Source of the DNA: Actinomycetospora sp. NBRC 106378
GTDB taxonomy: Bacteria > Actinomycetota > Actinomycetes > Mycobacteriales > Pseudonocardiaceae
Length of the DNA stretch: 64,000 bases
Reading direction: 5' to 3'
Assembly: GCF_030269685.1 (NCBI RefSeq)
Contig: NZ_BSTT01000010.1
Span: forward strand, 62,001-126,000
Made by a program: the position numbers and the translations under genes. Positions 49,480 to 58,382 of this stretch are shown here, in pieces; positions within the stretch are counted from its first letter, which is position 1; each line of letters opens with the position of its first letter. The notes under the pieces are model-generated. The model did no database searches. It was not told the DNA's origin and saw only the letters and a list, made by a program, of their open reading frames with translations.

Positions 49480-50675
49480 ACTGCGTGCCCCCCGACGGCG
49501 GCAGCCTCGTCTCGCTCGGGCTGGTACCGGCCGGGCCGGTGAGCTTCCTCGACGGCGTCCCGCTCGTCGACCACCACTGCCACTCGGTGGTGGCCGACGA
49601 CCTCGACCAGGACCGCTTCGAGGCCCTGCTGACCGAGGGCGAGGGTCCCGCTCCCGGGCTCTCGGCCTTCGACTCCCGGCTCGGGTTCTCGGTGCGCCGC
49701 TGGTGTGCCCCCGTGCTCGGCCTGCCGCCGCACGCCCCGGCGCGGGACTACGTCGAGCGGCGCGCGGAGCTGGGCGCCGAGACGGTCTCGCGGGCGATGC
49801 TGCGGGCGGCCGGTTCCGGGGCGCTGCTCGTCGACCACGGCTTCGCGGCCGGCGGCCTGCTGGATCTCGAGGAGCTCTCCGGGGTGGCCGGCGTGCCGGT
49901 CGGGGAGGTGGTGCGCCTGGAGGCGGTGGCCGAGGCGGTCGCCGACGCGGGGGTCGACGCCGCCGGGTACGCCGACGCGCTGGCCGCCGAGATCGCCCGG
50001 CGCACCGACGCGTCCCGCCGCCCGCTGCCGGTCGCCTGCAAGACGGTGCTCGCCTACCGCGCGGGGCTCGACGTCGAACCGCACCGCCCGGACGCCGCGG
50101 CGGTCGCGGCGGCCGCCTCGGCGTGGCTGCCCCGCCGGGCCCGCGACCGGGAGCCGCTGCGCGACCCCGTGCTGCTGCGCCACGGCCTCTGGGCGGGCCT
50201 CGACACCGGACTGCCCCTGCAGCTGCACACCGGGTTCGGCGACCCCGACGAGGACCTCCACCGCGCCGACCCGGCCCTGCTCGCGGGCCTCGCCCGGCTC
50301 GTCGAGCCGCTCGGCGTGCCGCTCATGCTGCTGCACACCTACCCCTACCACCGCCAGGCCGCGTGGATGGCCCAGGTGTTCTCGTGTGTCTACGCCGACG
50401 TGAGCCTCGCCGTGCCGTACGTCGGTTCCCGGGCCCCCGAGGTCATTGCCGAGATGCTGGAGCTGGCACCCTTCGGCAAGGTGCTCTACGCGTCGGACGC
50501 CTACGGGCTGCCCGAGCTGCATCTGCTCGGCGCCCTGCGCTTCCGGGCGGCCCTCGGGGGCCTGCTCGAGCACCTCTGCGCGACCGACGAGATCTCTCCC
50601 GCCGACGCCGAACGGGTGGCCACCATGATCGCTCGCGAGAACGCCCTGCGGACCTACCCGCGGATCCCCGCGTGA
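49476..50675 (+). CDS. Amidohydrolase family protein, FluG N-terminal type
   Basis: A 399-residue metal-dependent hydrolase of the PF04909 branch. Metal ligands are seen in VDHHCHSVVADD (HxH), LQLHTGFGDPDEDL (His) and YASDAYGLPELHLLG (Asp). The wording resembles the N-terminal half of FluG-type proteins, where the C-terminal half is a glutamine synthetase; a glutamine synthetase-like protein is encoded separately at 22032. ATG overlaps the TRAM stop as ATGA, and the M20 gene follows with GTGA. It probably removes an amide or amidine from a small acid; substrate unknown. Confidence 0.85.
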   Translation: MNCVPPDGGSLVSLGLVPAGPVSFLDGVPLVDHHCHSVVADDLDQDRFEALLTEGEGPAPGLSAFDSRLGFSVRRWCAPVLGLPPHAPARDYVERRAELGAETVSRAMLRAAGSGALLVDHGFAAGGLLDLEELSGVAGVPVGEVVRLEAVAEAVADAGVDAAGYADALAAEIARRTDASRRPLPVACKTVLAYRAGLDVEPHRPDAAAVAAAASAWLPRRARDREPLRDPVLLRHGLWAGLDTGLPLQLHTGFGDPDEDLHRADPALLAGLARLVEPLGVPLMLLHTYPYHRQAAWMAQVFSCVYADVSLAVPYVGSRAPEVIAEMLELAPFGKVLYASDAYGLPELHLLGALRFRAALGGLLEHLCATDEISPADAERVATMIARENALRTYPRIPA

Positions 50676-51976
50676 CGGTCGAGGTCCCGCTGTCCGGGAG
50701 TCCCCGGCCCGACGCCGGGTCGGAGCGCGCCCCGCGACCGGTACCGGTCCCGCCGGCGTTGGCGGAGGCCCTCGAGGCGGAGCTGCCGGCCGCGGTCGCG
50801 TTGCGCCACGAGCTGCACCGCCGACCGCGCGTCTCCGGGGACGAGACCGACTCGCGCGACGCCGTCGCCCGCGCGCTGGGCCGCGCCCTGGAGCCGGTGG
50901 CCGGCACCGGCGGGATGCTGCGGCTCGGCGGGCCGGGTCCCGCGGTCGCCGTCCGCGGGGAGCTCGACGCCCTGCCCGTGCACGAGGCGACCGGGCTGCC
51001 GTTCGCCTCGGAACGCCCGGGCGTCGCGCACGTCTGCGGGCACGACGTGCACACCGCCGGTCTCGTCGCCCTCGTCCGTGCCGTCGCCGCCGCCGGACCG
51101 GACCTGCTCGCGGCGCCGCTGCTCGCGGTGTTCCAGCCGCGGGAGGAGGCCGCGCCCAGCGGGGCCGCCGACGTCATGGTCGACGACGCCTTCCGGGCCC
51201 ACCACCCGGCCGCGGTCCTCGGCGTGCACGTCCAGCCCGAGCTGCCCCGCGGGGTGGTCTCCGCGCGCCCCGGCCCGGTCAACGCCTCGGCCGACGAGAT
51301 CGAGATCACGGTGACGGGCCGGGCCGGTCACGGCGGTTACCCGCACCGCACCCACGACCCGGTGCTCGCGGTCGCCGCGGTGGTCGTCGCCCTGCAGCAC
51401 ATCGTGGCGCGGCGCGTGAACCCCCTGGAGGCGGCGGTGGTCACGATCGGGCAGATCACGGCCGGGAGCGCTCCCAACGTGGTGCCCGGCGAGGCCCGCG
51501 CCCGCGGCACCGTGCGGGCCCTCGACGCCGACCGCGACGCCGTCCTCGAGGCCGTCCGTCAGGTCGTGACGCACACCGCGGCCGCCCACGGCTGCACCGG
51601 TGAGGTGGCCGTGGTGCCCAACGAACCCGCCGTCGTGAACGACCGCCGCCTGACCGCTGCGATCGCCGCGACACTCGGCGGACGCCGTGGCGAGGAGCGG
51701 GCGGCGCCCACGGGCCTGACGCTCGACACCGCCTTCCGCTCGTGCGGCGCGGACGACTTCTCGCACTACTCGGCCGAGGGCCTGCCGGCGGTGATGCTGT
51801 TCGTGGGGACCGCCGAGCCGGGCGCCGTCCCCGGGTCGGCCCCCGGTCTGCACCACCCGGGGTTCTCGCCCGACGACGCGATGGTGGGCGAGGTCGCACG
51901 CGCCCTGCTCGCGGCGGTCGTGGCGGCGGGCCAGACTCTGCCTCCCACCGTGTCCCCAGCTGAAGAGGCCCCGTGA
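50672..51976 (+). CDS. M20-family amidohydrolase
   Basis: A 434-residue zinc-dependent hydrolase of the AmhX/HipO-like branch. Metal residues: GVAHVCGHDVHTAGLV (Cys/His), QPREEAAPSGA (Glu), and LGVHVQPELPRG. The dimerisation domain has TGRAGHGGYPHRTHDPVLA. Enzymes of this branch cleave N-acyl amino acids or indole conjugates. GTG overlaps the preceding stop by 4 bp and its own stop overlaps the methyltransferase gene as GTGA, so the three genes form one operon. Confidence 0.9.
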   Translation: MTVEVPLSGSPRPDAGSERAPRPVPVPPALAEALEAELPAAVALRHELHRRPRVSGDETDSRDAVARALGRALEPVAGTGGMLRLGGPGPAVAVRGELDALPVHEATGLPFASERPGVAHVCGHDVHTAGLVALVRAVAAAGPDLLAAPLLAVFQPREEAAPSGAADVMVDDAFRAHHPAAVLGVHVQPELPRGVVSARPGPVNASADEIEITVTGRAGHGGYPHRTHDPVLAVAAVVVALQHIVARRVNPLEAAVVTIGQITAGSAPNVVPGEARARGTVRALDADRDAVLEAVRQVVTHTAAAHGCTGEVAVVPNEPAVVNDRRLTAAIAATLGGRRGEERAAPTGLTLDTAFRSCGADDFSHYSAEGLPAVMLFVGTAEPGAVPGSAPGLHHPGFSPDDAMVGEVARALLAAVVAAGQTLPPTVSPAEEAP

Positions 51977-52557
51977 CCGAGATCAGGCACTTCTCGACCG
52001 CCTTCCTGCGTGACCCGCTGCACGTCGCCGCGCTCTTCCCGAGCTTCCCCCCGCTGTGCCGCCAGGCGATCGCCCCGCTGCCCGGGACCGGCGACCCGGT
52101 CGTGCTCGACCTCGGCGCCGGCACGGGGTCGGTCACCGACGAGATCCAGAAGCGGCTGCAGGGCCGCGGCCGGCACATCGCCGTCGAGATGGACGAGGAC
52201 ATGGCCGAGGTCCTCCAGCGCCGCCACCCGGAGGTCGAGGTGCTGTGCACCGACGCCCACACCGCGGTGGAGAAGCTGCTGGCCGAGGGCGTGCGCGCGG
52301 ACCTGTCGGTCTCCGGGCTGCCCTGGCTCGCGACCGCCCCGAAGGACCGGTCGATCTTCCCGCTGCTCGCCCGGCTCGCCGCTCCCGGCGGCGCCGTGAC
52401 GCAGCTCGCCCACGCCTGGATCCGGTTCTTCCCCACCGCCAAGCAGGTGCAGCGCAACCTCGAGGCGACCTTCGAGGAGGTCGTGGTCAGCCGCACGGTG
52501 TGGCTGAACGCGCCCCCGGCCGTGGTCTACGTCGCGCGGCGGCCGCGGACGGTCTGA
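51973..52557 (+). CDS. Class I SAM-dependent methyltransferase (PmtA/KsgA-like)
   Basis: A 194-residue methyltransferase. The N-terminus reads [23 protein letters not shown] motif I is [19 protein letters not shown], then [33 protein letters not shown] stands for the NLPY-like motif IV. The layout is that of phospholipid N-methyltransferase or rRNA adenine dimethylase-like proteins. GTG overlaps the M20 stop. Substrate unknown. Confidence 0.85.
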   Translation: MTEIRHFSTAFLRDPLHVAALFPSFPPLCRQAIAPLPGTGDPVVLDLGAGTGSVTDEIQKRLQGRGRHIAVEMDEDMAEVLQRRHPEVEVLCTDAHTAVEKLLAEGVRADLSVSGLPWLATAPKDRSIFPLLARLAAPGGAVTQLAHAWIRFFPTAKQVQRNLEATFEEVVVSRTVWLNAPPAVVYVARRPRTV

Positions 52558-52597
52558 ACGCCCTGCAGGACACGGCGGTCTCCGTAGACTGGCCGCC

Positions 52598-54604
52598 GTG
52601 AGTCTGCTCCAGCGCGTACGGACCCCGGCCGACCTGCGGGCCCTCGACGCGGGCGAGGTCGACGCGCTCGCGGCCGAGATCCGGGGCTTCCTGATCGACG
52701 CCGTCTGCCGGACCGGGGGCCACCTCGGCCCCAACCTCGGGGTCGTCGAGCTCACCCTCGCCCTGCACCGGGTCTTCGACTCGCCGCGCGACGCGCTGCT
52801 CTTCGACACCGGGCACCAGAGCTACGTCCACAAGATCGTCACCGGACGGTCGGGGGAGTTCGACGGCCTGCGCCAGGGCGGGGGCCTGTCGGGCTACCCG
52901 AGCCGCGCGGAGTCCGAGCACGACCTCGTGGAGAACTCGCACGCCTCCACCGCCCTCTCGTGGGCCGACGGTCTCGCGAAGGCCGACCAGCTGCTCGGCC
53001 GGGACCGGTCGGTCGTCGCCGTGGTCGGTGACGGCGCGCTGACCGGCGGGATGTGCTGGGAGGCGCTCAACAACATCGCCGGCTCGGACCGGCCCGTCGT
53101 CATCGTGGTCAACGACAACGGGCGCTCCTACGCCCCGACCATCGGCGGGCTCTCCGAGCGGCTCTCCACCCTGCGGCTCGCCCCGCGCTACGAGGACGTC
53201 CTCGAGCACGGCAAGAAGGCGTTGCGGCGCATCCCCGTCGTCGGGAACACGCTCTACTCCGCGGTGCACGCCGCGAAGGCGGGCGTGAAGGACGCCTTCT
53301 CCCCGCAGGCGCTGTTCTCCGACCTCGGCCTCAAGTACCTCGGCCCGGTCGACGGGCACGACACCGCGGCGATGGAGACGGCGCTGACCGCCGCGCGCGA
53401 CTTCGGCGGCCCCGTCATCGTGCACGCGGTCACGAGCAAGGGCCGCGGGTTCGCCTCGGCCGAGCAGGACCTCGCCGAGCAGATGCACGCCGTGGGCGTG
53501 CTCGACCCGGACACCGGTCTGCCGGTCGGGCCGAAGCCGCGCGAGTGGACCTCCGTGTTCACCGAGACCATGCTCGAGCTCGGTCGGGAGCGCGCCGATG
53601 TCGTCGCGATCACCGCGGCGATGCCCGGCCCGACCGGCCTCGCGGCGTTCGGCGAGGTCTACCCCGAGCGGCTCTTCGACGTCGGGATCGCCGAGCAGCA
53701 CGCCCTGACCTCGGCGGCGGGGCTCGCGCACGGCGGCCTGCACCCGGTGGTCGCGATCTACTCCACCTTCCTCAACCGTGCGTTCGACCAGCTGCTCATG
53801 GACGTCGCGCTGCACCGCGAGCCGGTCACCGTGGTGCTTGACCGTGCCGGCGTCACCGGCAGCGACGGGGCCTCGCACAACGGCATGTGGGACCTGTCGG
53901 TGATGGGCATCGTGCCGGGGCTGCGGGTCGCCTCGCCGCGCGACGCGGTGTCGCTGCGCGAGGAGCTGCGCGAGGCCGTCGACGTCGCCGACGGGCCGAC
54001 CGCGCTGCGCTGGTCGAAGGGCGCGGTGCCGAGCGAGGTGCCCGCCCTGCGCCGCATCGGGGGCGCCTCCGGCCCCGGCGCGGTCGACGTGCTCGCCGAG
54101 CCCGGCCGGCTCTCCCGGGCCGCACCGCGCCCGACCGCGATCGAGCGGCTCGAGCGCGCCGACGACGAGCCGCCGCAGGTCCCCGACGTCCTGCTGGTCT
54201 GCGTGGGTGTCTTCGGTCAGCTCGGGGTCGAGGCGGCCGACCGCCTCACCGCCCAGGGCATCGGCGTGACGGTGGTCGACCCACGATGGCTCCAGCCGGT
54301 GCCGCCCGCGCTGCTCGACCTCGCGGCGTCGCACCGTCTCGTCGTCACCGTCGAGGACGGCGGGCGCCACGGCGGGTTCGGCTCGGCGCTGGCCGACGCG
54401 CTCTCCGAGGCGGGGACCGACGTGCCGGTGCGCCGCATCGCGCTGGCCCAGGAGTTCCTCGTCCACGACAGCCGGGGTGCGCTCCTGGCCGCCGCCGGGC
54501 TCACCGACCAGGACGTCGCGCGGCGGGTCACCGAGTGGGTCGCCGCCTCGCGCGGGGACGCCGAGACGTCGTCGCTGGCGCGCGACGAGAAGTCCGCCTC
54601 CTGA
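52598..54604 (+). CDS. dxs: 1-deoxy-D-xylulose-5-phosphate synthase
   Basis: First enzyme of the MEP pathway of isoprenoid synthesis, joining pyruvate and glyceraldehyde-3-phosphate with thiamine diphosphate. 668 residues. [20 protein letters not shown] (active-site His), [20 protein letters not shown] (ThDP motif), [20 protein letters not shown] and [20 protein letters not shown] are seen. GTG at 52598 lies 7 nt after TAGACT, so it may be leaderless. Confidence 0.97.
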   Translation: MSLLQRVRTPADLRALDAGEVDALAAEIRGFLIDAVCRTGGHLGPNLGVVELTLALHRVFDSPRDALLFDTGHQSYVHKIVTGRSGEFDGLRQGGGLSGYPSRAESEHDLVENSHASTALSWADGLAKADQLLGRDRSVVAVVGDGALTGGMCWEALNNIAGSDRPVVIVVNDNGRSYAPTIGGLSERLSTLRLAPRYEDVLEHGKKALRRIPVVGNTLYSAVHAAKAGVKDAFSPQALFSDLGLKYLGPVDGHDTAAMETALTAARDFGGPVIVHAVTSKGRGFASAEQDLAEQMHAVGVLDPDTGLPVGPKPREWTSVFTETMLELGRERADVVAITAAMPGPTGLAAFGEVYPERLFDVGIAEQHALTSAAGLAHGGLHPVVAIYSTFLNRAFDQLLMDVALHREPVTVVLDRAGVTGSDGASHNGMWDLSVMGIVPGLRVASPRDAVSLREELREAVDVADGPTALRWSKGAVPSEVPALRRIGGASGPGAVDVLAEPGRLSRAAPRPTAIERLERADDEPPQVPDVLLVCVGVFGQLGVEAADRLTAQGIGVTVVDPRWLQPVPPALLDLAASHRLVVTVEDGGRHGGFGSALADALSEAGTDVPVRRIALAQEFLVHDSRGALLAAAGLTDQDVARRVTEWVAASRGDAETSSLARDEKSAS

Positions 54605-54670
54605 GACCGAGAGCGTCCACCCAGCTGATTCTCAGCGTCCGTTCAGCCACCCGGTGGCAAGGTGGATGAC

Positions 54671-55342
54671 GTGCGCATTCTGATCGTGGAGGACGAGCAG
54701 GCCCTGGCCGACGCGCTGGCGCGCGGGCTGCGGCGCGAGGGGATGGCCGTCGACGTCGCCTACGACGGCGACACCGGCTCGGAGAAGGCGTCCGTGACGC
54801 GCTACGACGTCGTCGTGCTCGACCGGGACCTGCCCGGTCGCTCCGGCGACGACCTGTGCGCCGAGATCGCGGGCGGGGTCACGCGGGTGATCATGCTGAC
54901 GGCGAGCGGCACGCTGCGGGACAAGGTCGCCGGGCTCGCCCTCGGCGCCGACGACTACCTGGCGAAGCCCTTCGACTTCCCGGAACTCGTCGCCCGCATC
55001 CGGGCGCTGGGACGCCGCGCCGTCCCGGCCACCCCGCCGATCCTCGAGGCCGCGGGGGTGGTGCTCGACCCGGCCAAGCGGACCGTGGTGCGCGAGGGCA
55101 CGCCGGTCGACCTCACGCGCAAGGAGTTCGGCGTCCTCGAGGTGCTGATGGCCGCCGGTGGCGCCGTCGTCTCCTCCGAGGAGCTGCTCGAGCGGGTGTG
55201 GGACGAGAACGCCGACCCGTTCACCACCACGGTGCGCGTGACGGTCATGACGCTGCGCAAGAAGCTCGGCGAGCCCGGCATCATCGACACCGTCGTCGGC
55301 TCGGGCTACCGGGTCCGCAGCGACGCGCACGCGGCGGTGTAG
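54671..55342 (+). CDS. OmpR/PhoB-family response regulator
   Basis: A 223-residue regulator. The receiver domain has acidic pair ED in ILIVEDEQALADAL, phospho-Asp in VVVLDRDLPG, Thr in MLTASG and Lys in DYLAKPFDFPEL. The C-terminal winged helix reads LTRKEFGVLEVLMAAGG and TVRVTVMTLRKKLGEPG. GTG at 54671 (VRILIVEDE) is taken as start, with AAGGTGG upstream. Its likely partner kinase is encoded 1.8 kb downstream (57171) beyond three unrelated genes. Confidence 0.92.
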   Translation: MRILIVEDEQALADALARGLRREGMAVDVAYDGDTGSEKASVTRYDVVVLDRDLPGRSGDDLCAEIAGGVTRVIMLTASGTLRDKVAGLALGADDYLAKPFDFPELVARIRALGRRAVPATPPILEAAGVVLDPAKRTVVREGTPVDLTRKEFGVLEVLMAAGGAVVSSEELLERVWDENADPFTTTVRVTVMTLRKKLGEPGIIDTVVGSGYRVRSDAHAAV

Positions 55343-55438
55343 ACCGCACCGTGCTCCGCCGGCCCGCCCGCGATGCACACCAGGCAGGAATCCGGACACA
55401 CGGATCTGCCTGAGTGCACCTCGCGGGCGCGGACCGGG

Positions 55439-56347
55439 TCACGGCGTCGCGATCCCCAGCGTCGCCCGGGCCTCCGCGCAGGTCGCGGGGCGGCGCCCGG
55501 AGGCGGCGAGCAGCTCGAGGAGTTCGTCGAGCAGGTCGACGTTGGTGGGCGTGCGCGGGCCGGCGTAGTCCTCCAGCCCCACCCGCACGTGACCGCCGCG
55601 CTCGAGGGCCAGCGCGGCGAGGCCGCAGCCCACCACGTCGCCGCCGAGCACCGCCACCGACCACGGCAGGCCCGAGCCGTCGAGCAGCTCGCAGTAGGCG
55701 TCGAGCGCCCGCTCGGTGGGCGGCAGCCCGAACTGCAGGTCGCCCCCGAAGTACAGCTTGACCATCGCGCCCGCCGGGACCCGCCCGTGCCGCTGCAGGG
55801 TCAGCGTGGTGCGCAGGAAGCCGGGTTCGAAGATCGAGATCGACGGGGCGGCCCCGAGCTCGGCGGTGCGCCGGAACATGTACTCGGTGTCGGCGATGCT
55901 GTTCTGGTAGGGCTCCGTCACAGCTGCCGGCGCGCATGCGCCGGAGCCGAGCAGGCCCACGTTGACCGATCCCGGGTCGACCAGCGTCATGCCGCCCAGG
56001 CCGCGGCGCGCCAGCTCCTCGACGTGCGCCCACTTCTGCTCGACCGGGATCCCCCGGGCGCCGGCCCCCATCGTGGGGTAGAGCAGGGCGAGCGGGTGCC
56101 GTTCGACGACGGGGGTCCAGGCCCGGACGTAGGGGTCGGGGGAGTGGACCGCGTCCGCGGTGAACATCGGCTCGTCGTTGTGGTTGTGGGCGATCGCGGC
56201 CCCGCGCCCCAGGCAGTCGAGCATGTCGGTGGCGATCTCCGCCGGGGTCCGGGGGACGTTCGGGTTCGTCGACCGGTCCGTGGTGCCGTTGACGGCCACC
56301 TCGACGATGACGGCGTCGGGGGACGCGGACGACCCGGCGGAGCTCAT
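55439..56347 (-). CDS. BKACE-family beta-keto acid cleavage enzyme
   Basis: A 302-residue enzyme of the BKACE (3-keto-5-aminohexanoate cleavage) family. Zinc ligands: IAHNHNDEP (HxH) and a later His/Glu; FEPGFLRTTLTLQRHG and LGGDVVGCGLAALALERGGH are family stretches. It condenses a beta-keto acid with acetyl-CoA to give acetoacetate and a CoA ester; the side-chain specificity is not readable. ATG at 56347. It is in opposite orientation to the two-component genes it separates. Confidence 0.88.
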   Translation of the reverse strand: MSSAGSSASPDAVIVEVAVNGTTDRSTNPNVPRTPAEIATDMLDCLGRGAAIAHNHNDEPMFTADAVHSPDPYVRAWTPVVERHPLALLYPTMGAGARGIPVEQKWAHVEELARRGLGGMTLVDPGSVNVGLLGSGACAPAAVTEPYQNSIADTEYMFRRTAELGAAPSISIFEPGFLRTTLTLQRHGRVPAGAMVKLYFGGDLQFGLPPTERALDAYCELLDGSGLPWSVAVLGGDVVGCGLAALALERGGHVRVGLEDYAGPRTPTNVDLLDELLELLAASGRRPATCAEARATLGIATP

Positions 56348-56537
56348 GGGACGAGAGGATGCCGCAGGTATCCGCCCGGGCCCAGGCCGACACCTCGGTC
56401 GGTCGGCACCACCCGATCGGCGGATGACGTGTCCTAAACCGTGTCCTCGCGTTCGCGGGCTTCGTTCACCACACGTATTCGGACGATCACCGCGTGTGAG
56501 AGTCCGGAAGCTCCCCACGCGAGAGGAACACCTCATC

Positions 56538-56843
56538 ATGTCGATGATCCGCAAGGCCGTCCTGGCGTCCGCCCTCATCAGCTCGGGCCTCGTCTCCACC
56601 GCCGGCCTGGCGATGGCGCACGAGACCGACGGGACCGCCCAGAAGGGCCTCGTCAACTCCTCGGACTTCGCCCCCAACACCCCCGTGAACGTCTGCAACA
56701 ACGACGTCCCGGTCAACGTCCTCGGCGTGCAGGTCCCGGTGCAGGACAACGCCGTCGGCGTGCCCGTCGCCTCGAAGGCCAAGGACGGCAACGGCGCGGC
56801 CATCGCCAAGACCTGCAAGTCCCCGATCCACGCGATCAACTAG
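56538..56843 (+). CDS. Small secreted protein, rodlin/chaplin-like
   Basis: A 101-residue protein with a signal peptide (MSMIRKAVLASALISSGLVS, cleaved near AMA-HE). The mature part is Val/Asn-rich: TPVNVCNNDVPVNVLGVQVP with one cysteine there and another in KTCKSPI. Repeating hydrophobic PVNV patterns and the two cysteines recall surface-active rodlins and chaplins. GAGAGGA lies 9-17 nt upstream of ATG at 56538. It is probably exported to the cell surface; family is not certain. Confidence 0.72.
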   Translation: MSMIRKAVLASALISSGLVSTAGLAMAHETDGTAQKGLVNSSDFAPNTPVNVCNNDVPVNVLGVQVPVQDNAVGVPVASKAKDGNGAAIAKTCKSPIHAIN

Positions 56844-56852
56844 TCGCGTCGT

Positions 56853-56906
56853 CACCCGGGCCCGGGATCACGTCCTCACGAGGGGCGCGGTCCCGGGCCC
56901 GTGGTG
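56853..56906 (+). terminator. Terminator after the small secreted protein gene
   Basis: CACCCGGGCCCGGGA and TCCCGGGCCCGTGGTG pair over a 23-nt loop, 10 bp after the stop. Confidence 0.65.
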
Positions 56907-56931
56907 TCCGACGGGTCCCGCGAGGAGGATC

Positions 56932-57117
56932 GTGCGCGACGAGGTGACCGTCCTGTTCGCCGCGGCGCTCGACGGTGACGAGCGCGCCGAGCTCGAGCTC
57001 GGCCGGCGGTGGCTCGACGAGGACGACCCGACGGCGGGCCGGGCGGCCCTGGCCGTGACCGAGGTGGTCCTCGCCGAGCTCGAACGCGATCCGCTCTACC
57101 GGGCGTGGGCCCGGTAG
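56932..57117 (+). CDS. Small acidic hypothetical protein
   Basis: A 61-residue acidic helical protein (VLFAAALDGDERAELELGRR; WLDEDDPTAGRAALAV). It has a strong ribosome-binding site (GAGGAGG, 4 nt before GTG at 56932). It lies 53 bp ahead of the histidine kinase. No family recognised. Confidence 0.6.
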   Translation: MRDEVTVLFAAALDGDERAELELGRRWLDEDDPTAGRAALAVTEVVLAELERDPLYRAWAR

Positions 57118-57170
57118 GGCGGGTCGACCTTCACCTCCCCGCAGCCCCGGCGGTCGTAGGCTCTGTGACC

Positions 57171-58382
57171 GTGCTGCGCCGCGAGGACCGGACCGGGTCG
57201 CGCCCCGCGCGGGCCCGCCGTCGCCGCGGGCCCGGCCTGCGGGTCCGCCTGACGCTGCTCGCGACCGGTCTGGTCGCGGCGGTGAGTGCCCTGCTGCTCT
57301 GGCTGGGCTGGATGCTCGTCGGCGAGGTCGCGGCCAGCCTGCCGACGCTGCCGCCGGGGACGCCGGTGCTCGTGGACGGGGTGTCCGTGCCGGCGGGGGA
57401 GATCGCGGCGGCCCTCGGGCACAGCGCGCGGGCCGAGGTCCTCCAGGTCGGCTCCCTCGCCTTCGCCTTCGTGGTGCTGGCCGTGGCGCTGGTGTCCTGG
57501 GTGCTCACCGGCCACGTGCTCCAGCCGGTCCACGACGTGACCGCCACCGCGCGGCGCCTCTCGGCCGAGTCCCTCGACGCCCGGATCGACCTGGAGGGCC
57601 CGCGCGACGAGGTCGCCGAGCTCGCCGACACCTTCGACGAGATGCTCGACCGCCTGCAGGCCGCGTTCGACGCCCAGCGCCGGTTCGTCGCCAACGCCAG
57701 CCACGAGCTGCGCACACCGCTCGCCGTGCTGCGCACCGAGATCGACGTGACGCTGGCCGACCCGGACGCCGACGTCGACGAGCTCCGACGCATGGCCGGG
57801 GTCCTGCGGGACGCCACCAAGCGCGCCGAGGGCCTCGTCGACGGGCTGCTGCTCCTCGCCCGCACGGAGGCCGCCGAGCGCCGGGCGTCCGAGGGCGACG
57901 AGCCGGTCGACCTCGACCTCGCGGCCCACGGCGCGCTCGACGCGGTCCGCGCCGAGGTGGAGGGGCGCCGCCTGCGGGTCGACGTGGGGCCCGGGACCGA
58001 GGCCGTGGTCGTCGGGGACGCGGCGCTGCTGGAGCGGGTCGTGGGGAACCTCGTGGAGAACGCGGTGCGCCACAACGTCGACGGCGGTTGGATCACGGTG
58101 CGCACCGCGGCCGACGCCGGACGGGTCGAGCTGGTCGTGGCCTCCTCGGGCCCGGTGCTCGACCCCGCCCGCGTCCCGGACCTGTTCGAGCCCTTCCGCC
58201 GCGGCGCCGACCGGGTCGGGTCCGGCTCCGGGCTCGGGCTGTCGATCGTGCGCGCCGTGGTCCGGTCGCACGGCGGCACCGTCACGGCCGAGCCGGTCGA
58301 CGGCGGCGGCCTCTCGGTGCGGGTGATGCTGCCCGGTCAGCTCTCCGGGTCGCTGAACACGGGCGTGACCGTGCCGACCTGA
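57171..58382 (+). CDS. Two-component sensor histidine kinase
   Basis: A 403-residue membrane kinase. Two helices (about residues 25-48 and 93-118) enclose a short 45-residue outer loop; a HAMP domain follows (VLQPVHDVTATARRLSAESL). HisKA has ASHELRTPLAVLRTEID, and the ATPase domain has VVGNLVENAVRHNVDGG (N box) and GSGSGLGLSIVRAV (G2 box). GTG at 57171 lies 8 nt after TAGGCT (57157-57162), indicating leaderless expression. Likely partner of the OmpR-type regulator at 54671. Its 3' end overlaps the convergent RNase D gene by 46 bp. Confidence 0.9.
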   Translation: MLRREDRTGSRPARARRRRGPGLRVRLTLLATGLVAAVSALLLWLGWMLVGEVAASLPTLPPGTPVLVDGVSVPAGEIAAALGHSARAEVLQVGSLAFAFVVLAVALVSWVLTGHVLQPVHDVTATARRLSAESLDARIDLEGPRDEVAELADTFDEMLDRLQAAFDAQRRFVANASHELRTPLAVLRTEIDVTLADPDADVDELRRMAGVLRDATKRAEGLVDGLLLLARTEAAERRASEGDEPVDLDLAAHGALDAVRAEVEGRRLRVDVGPGTEAVVVGDAALLERVVGNLVENAVRHNVDGGWITVRTAADAGRVELVVASSGPVLDPARVPDLFEPFRRGADRVGSGSGLGLSIVRAVVRSHGGTVTAEPVDGGGLSVRVMLPGQLSGSLNTGVTVPT

